Below, one piece after another: positions 61,706 through 64,000 of a stretch of DNA of 64,000 nucleotides. A model generated the notes under the pieces. It did no database searches. It worked only from the letters and a program-made list of their open reading frames with translations, and had not been told where the DNA came from. The stretch is from Chitinophagaceae bacterium PMP191F. Lineage in GTDB: Bacteria; Bacteroidota; Bacteroidia; Chitinophagales; Chitinophagaceae. Position 1 is the first letter of the stretch, and every line of letters starts with the position of its first letter. The position numbers and the translations under genes were made by a program. Where the stretch lies: positions 1 through 64,000 of the forward strand of contig LGYU01000009.1 in NCBI GenBank assembly GCA_001302245.1, read 5' to 3'.

Positions 61706-62941
61706 TTATAATCCCATTTTCTTTTTCAGATTCTGGTCTATAGCGTCCAGGAACTCTTCGGTATACAGATAGTGGTCGCCATGACTTACTTTATTGCCGT
61801 GGATGCAAACTGCCAGGTCTTTGGTCATTTTACCGCTTTCAACTGTTTCAATACAAACAGCTTCAAGGGTATTGCTGAAGTCGATCAGCGCCTGGTTATT
61901 GTCCAGTTTACCACGGAAGGCCAGGCCACGTGTCCATGCAAAGATAGATGCAATAGGGTTGGTGCTGGTAGGTTTGCCGGCCTGGTGATCACGGAAGTGA
62001 CGTGTTACAGTACCATGAGCAGCTTCGGCTTCCATGGTTTTGCCATCGGGCGTAACCAGTACGGAGGTCATCAGACCCAGTGAGCCAAAGCCTTGTGCCA
62101 CGCTGTCACTCTGTACGTCGCCATCGTAGTTTTTACAGGCCCATACAAAGTTGCCGTTCCATTTCAGGGCGCTGGCAACCATGTCATCAATCAGGCGGTG
62201 CTCGTATACAATACCTGCTTCCTGAAATTTCTGTTTGAACTCGTTTTCATAGATGTCAGCAAAAATATCTTTGAAACGGCCATCGTATTTTTTCAGGATG
62301 GTGTTCTTTGTGCTCAGGTAAAGCGGCCATTTTTTGCTCAGCGCCATGTTGAAGCAGCTACGGGCAAAACCTTTTACGCTTTCGTCTGTATTGTACATAG
62401 ACAGTGCCACGCCATCACCTTTGAAATTATACACTTCAAAGGTCTGTGGTTCACCACCATCTTCAGGTGTAAAGGTCATAGTCAATTTGCCTTTACCTTT
62501 AATAACAGTATCAGTAGCGCGGTACTGGTCGCCAAATGCGTGACGGCCTACAATGATGGGGGCAGTCCAGTTAGAAACCAGGCGCGGGATATTTTTGATA
62601 ACGATTGGCTCACGGAAAACGGTTCCGTCCAGGATGTTGCGGATAGTACCGTTGGGGCTTTTCCACATTTGTTTCAGGCTGAACTCCTTTACACGGGCCT
62701 CATCAGGAGTAATGGTGGCACACTTAATACCAACTCCGTATTGTTTAATGGCATTGGCAGCATCAACTGTTACCTGATCATTGGTCTGATCGCGGTACTC
62801 TACGCCAAGGTCATAATATTTAATGTCTAATTCGAGATAAGGAAGAATGAGCTTGTCCTTAATGAATTTCCAGATAATGCGCGTCATTTCATCGCCATCC
62901 AGTTCTACTACAGGGTTTGCTACATGGATCTTTTTTGACAT
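61706..62941 (-). CDS. icd: Isocitrate dehydrogenase (NADP+), eukaryote-like homodimer type
   Basis: 411 residues of subfamily II NADP-dependent isocitrate dehydrogenase, which converts isocitrate to 2-oxoglutarate in the TCA cycle. Signatures are [40 protein letters not shown] (substrate binding), [58 protein letters not shown] with the metal-binding Asp, [20 protein letters not shown] and the NADP-binding [14 protein letters not shown]. Transcribed from its own promoter at 62972-63004. Confidence 0.97.
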   Translation of the reverse strand: MSKKIHVANPVVELDGDEMTRIIWKFIKDKLILPYLELDIKYYDLGVEYRDQTNDQVTVDAANAIKQYGVGIKCATITPDEARVKEFSLKQMWKSPNGTIRNILDGTVFREPIVIKNIPRLVSNWTAPIIVGRHAFGDQYRATDTVIKGKGKLTMTFTPEDGGEPQTFEVYNFKGDGVALSMYNTDESVKGFARSCFNMALSKKWPLYLSTKNTILKKYDGRFKDIFADIYENEFKQKFQEAGIVYEHRLIDDMVASALKWNGNFVWACKNYDGDVQSDSVAQGFGSLGLMTSVLVTPDGKTMEAEAAHGTVTRHFRDHQAGKPTSTNPIASIFAWTRGLAFRGKLDNNQALIDFSNTLEAVCIETVESGKMTKDLAVCIHGNKVSHGDHYLYTEEFLDAIDQNLKKKMGL

Positions 62942-62971
62942 AATGACTGTGTTTTACAATTTATAAGTGTG

Positions 62972-63004
62972 CAAACCTACGCCAAAATGAATAAATTTCA
63001 CAAA
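62972..63004 (-). promoter_or_regulatory. Bacteroidota-type promoter of icd
   Basis: On the minus strand TTTG at 63004-63001 and TAGGTTTG at 62979-62972 are separated by 21 bases, matching the Bacteroidota housekeeping consensus (-33 TTTG, -7 TAnnTTTG) at allowed spacing. The -7 box ends 31 bases before the icd ATG. Confidence 0.75.
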
Positions 63005-63158
63005 GGTGATTTAATAGTAATGTATTATTTAGTATTAAATGGTTGTGGGATGTTATTATAATGAGTAATCCGGAGGATTGGTAAACAAAAATTATTAGTT
63101 CGCCCGGATATACTGAACAAGAGTACCGACAGATTACGATAAATTATAAATTGCTGTT

Positions 63159-63755
63159 ATGCTTGTGATGCTGGAGCAATATACAAGCCGTTTTTTCAGC
63201 CTTACCGCCGAGGAACTGGCCGCTTTAATGGAGGCTACGGAAGTACGTTCATATAACCGTAAGTTCAAACTGATCGATATTGATGAAAAAGAAGAACATT
63301 GCCATTTTATAGTACAGGGACTGGTGCGTAAATTTTTTTACCGGGATAAACATGAGGTCATTACCCAACTGGCCAAAGAAGGAGAACTGATCAGTTCCTC
63401 TGTCTCTTTTCTAACGGGTAAAGGTTCCGAATATGTTATAGAAACTGTTGAAGAAAGCAAGTTGCTAACGCTGAATAAACAACGGATGCAGGCGTTGTTC
63501 AATGAATACCCACGATTGCAAAAACTTGAGCGACTGATCCTTACCGACCTGTTGCTGCGAAAATCCATGCGCGAGCAGGAACTGCTGAAATACACCACCC
63601 GTGAGCGCTTTGTACGATTTATGAACCAGCAGCATGAACTTTTCCAGCGGGTACCCCAGAAATTCCTTGCTTCTTACCTGGACATTAAACCTGAAACTTT
63701 CAGTCGTTTAAAACACCTGCTGGTACCCGGAAAAAATACAGGTACTTCTGAATAA
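63159..63755 (+). CDS. Crp/Fnr-family transcriptional regulator, copy 1
   Basis: 198 residues; ATG 63159 or 63168. The N-terminal cyclic-nucleotide-binding-like beta roll (EVRSYNRKFKLIDIDEKEEH, CHFIVQGLVRKFFYRD, KEGELISSSVSFL) lacks the cAMP-binding RxS motif, so the ligand is unknown. The C-terminal HTH has QKFLASYLDIKPETFSRLKH. It is divergent from icd and 12 bases upstream of a second, related gene. Confidence 0.9.
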   Translation: MLVMLEQYTSRFFSLTAEELAALMEATEVRSYNRKFKLIDIDEKEEHCHFIVQGLVRKFFYRDKHEVITQLAKEGELISSSVSFLTGKGSEYVIETVEESKLLTLNKQRMQALFNEYPRLQKLERLILTDLLLRKSMREQELLKYTTRERFVRFMNQQHELFQRVPQKFLASYLDIKPETFSRLKHLLVPGKNTGTSE

Positions 63756-63767
63756 ATCATTGTATGT

Positions 63768-64000
63768 ATGCCATCATTGCCAATTGTGGACATCAGATAC
63801 TATTTTGAAAGCCTACTGACATACCTGCAACGGTATGCGCCTCTTAACCGGGATGATTTTAAAAAACTCGTTCCCTTTCTTGAAGTACGTAATTTCGAGA
63901 AAAAAACGGCCATACTGCCCATAGGCATTGTCGAAAACTATGTGAATGTAGTAATGCGTGGTATGGTGCGCAAAAGCATCCGTACAAAGGGCAACGACCT
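63768..64000 (+). CDS. Crp/Fnr-family regulator, copy 2 (3' end outside window)
   Basis: Only 77 residues are visible, from ATG 63768 (MPSLPIVDIRYYFESLLTYL). The text APLNRDDFKKLVPFLEVRNF, EKKTAILPIGIVENYVNVVM and RGMVRKSIRTKGND parallels the start of copy 1 (…ELAALMEATEVRSYNRKFKL… and …GLVRKFFYRDKHE). The C-terminal HTH would lie outside. Tandem Crp/Fnr paralogues suggest joint control of a nearby function. Confidence 0.8.
   Translation, partial: MPSLPIVDIRYYFESLLTYLQRYAPLNRDDFKKLVPFLEVRNFEKKTAILPIGIVENYVNVVMRGMVRKSIRTKGND

Overview
The window looks like chromosomal DNA of a Bacteroidota bacterium, most likely a member of the Chitinophagaceae (Chitinophaga/Niastella-like). The pointers are a SusC/SusD pair controlled by an ECF sigma factor and FecR, secreted proteins with type IX secretion (T9SS) sorting tails of both type A and type B, large FtsX-type ABC permeases, an ISAon1-type insertion sequence, and a clean Bacteroidota promoter (TTTG, 21 bp, TAGGTTTG) in front of icd. 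The family assignment is inference from gene content; no rRNA is present.

Region by region. 0-6 kb: end of a large secreted PKD protein, a small secreted protein, a frameshifted heme-oxygenase-like pseudogene, a membrane protein, a VIT-type metal transporter and ornithine aminotransferase. 6-13 kb: housekeeping genes (ispE, a bifunctional-nuclease-family protein, etfA/etfB, a TPR protein with tilS, a rhomboid protease, rlmH, a lipoprotein). 13-25 kb: T9SS cargo proteins, topoisomerase IB, an ArsR/SRPBCC/MFS regulatory cassette with two good operator candidates, two tandem small paralogous proteins, exonuclease III, and a TonB-dependent outer-membrane protein. 25.8-30.6 kb: a decayed accessory patch behind a tRNA-Arg(ACG): an IS whose transposase carries a nonsense codon, an unrecognised protein with a possible winged-helix N-terminus and a HEPN-like RX4H motif, a gene broken by a stop and a frameshift, and a serine hydrolase cut short by an in-frame TAG. 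31-41 kb: two paralogous ABC permeases sharing an identical 20-bp upstream motif, a TPR/DUF6624-like protein and a T9SS-exported trypsin-like protease.

41-58 kb is a coherent amino-sugar/glycoprotein degradation locus: a NagB-deacetylase fusion, a GH20 hexosaminidase, an ECF sigma factor, a divergent FecR anti-sigma, SusC with an STN signalling domain, SusD, an S15/CocE-type hydrolase, an SnoaL-like protein, a glycosylasparaginase and CutC. The likely logic is that SusC senses a GlcNAc-containing ligand, FecR releases the sigma factor, the hexosaminidase and asparaginase free GlcNAc, and the NagB fusion feeds it into glycolysis. 58-64 kb holds a TPR-esterase plus DUF6624-like operon, an AraC regulator with no ATG start, NADP-type isocitrate dehydrogenase and two tandem Crp/Fnr regulators, the second cut by the window end.

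The most unusual signal is a family of short, word-like repeats that abut or overlap the stop codons of at least six unrelated genes, with a related low-complexity block inserted in frame inside tilS. A second theme is recent gene decay: three interrupted genes between 26 and 31 kb, each stopped by a different stop codon, and one double frameshift near 3 kb.
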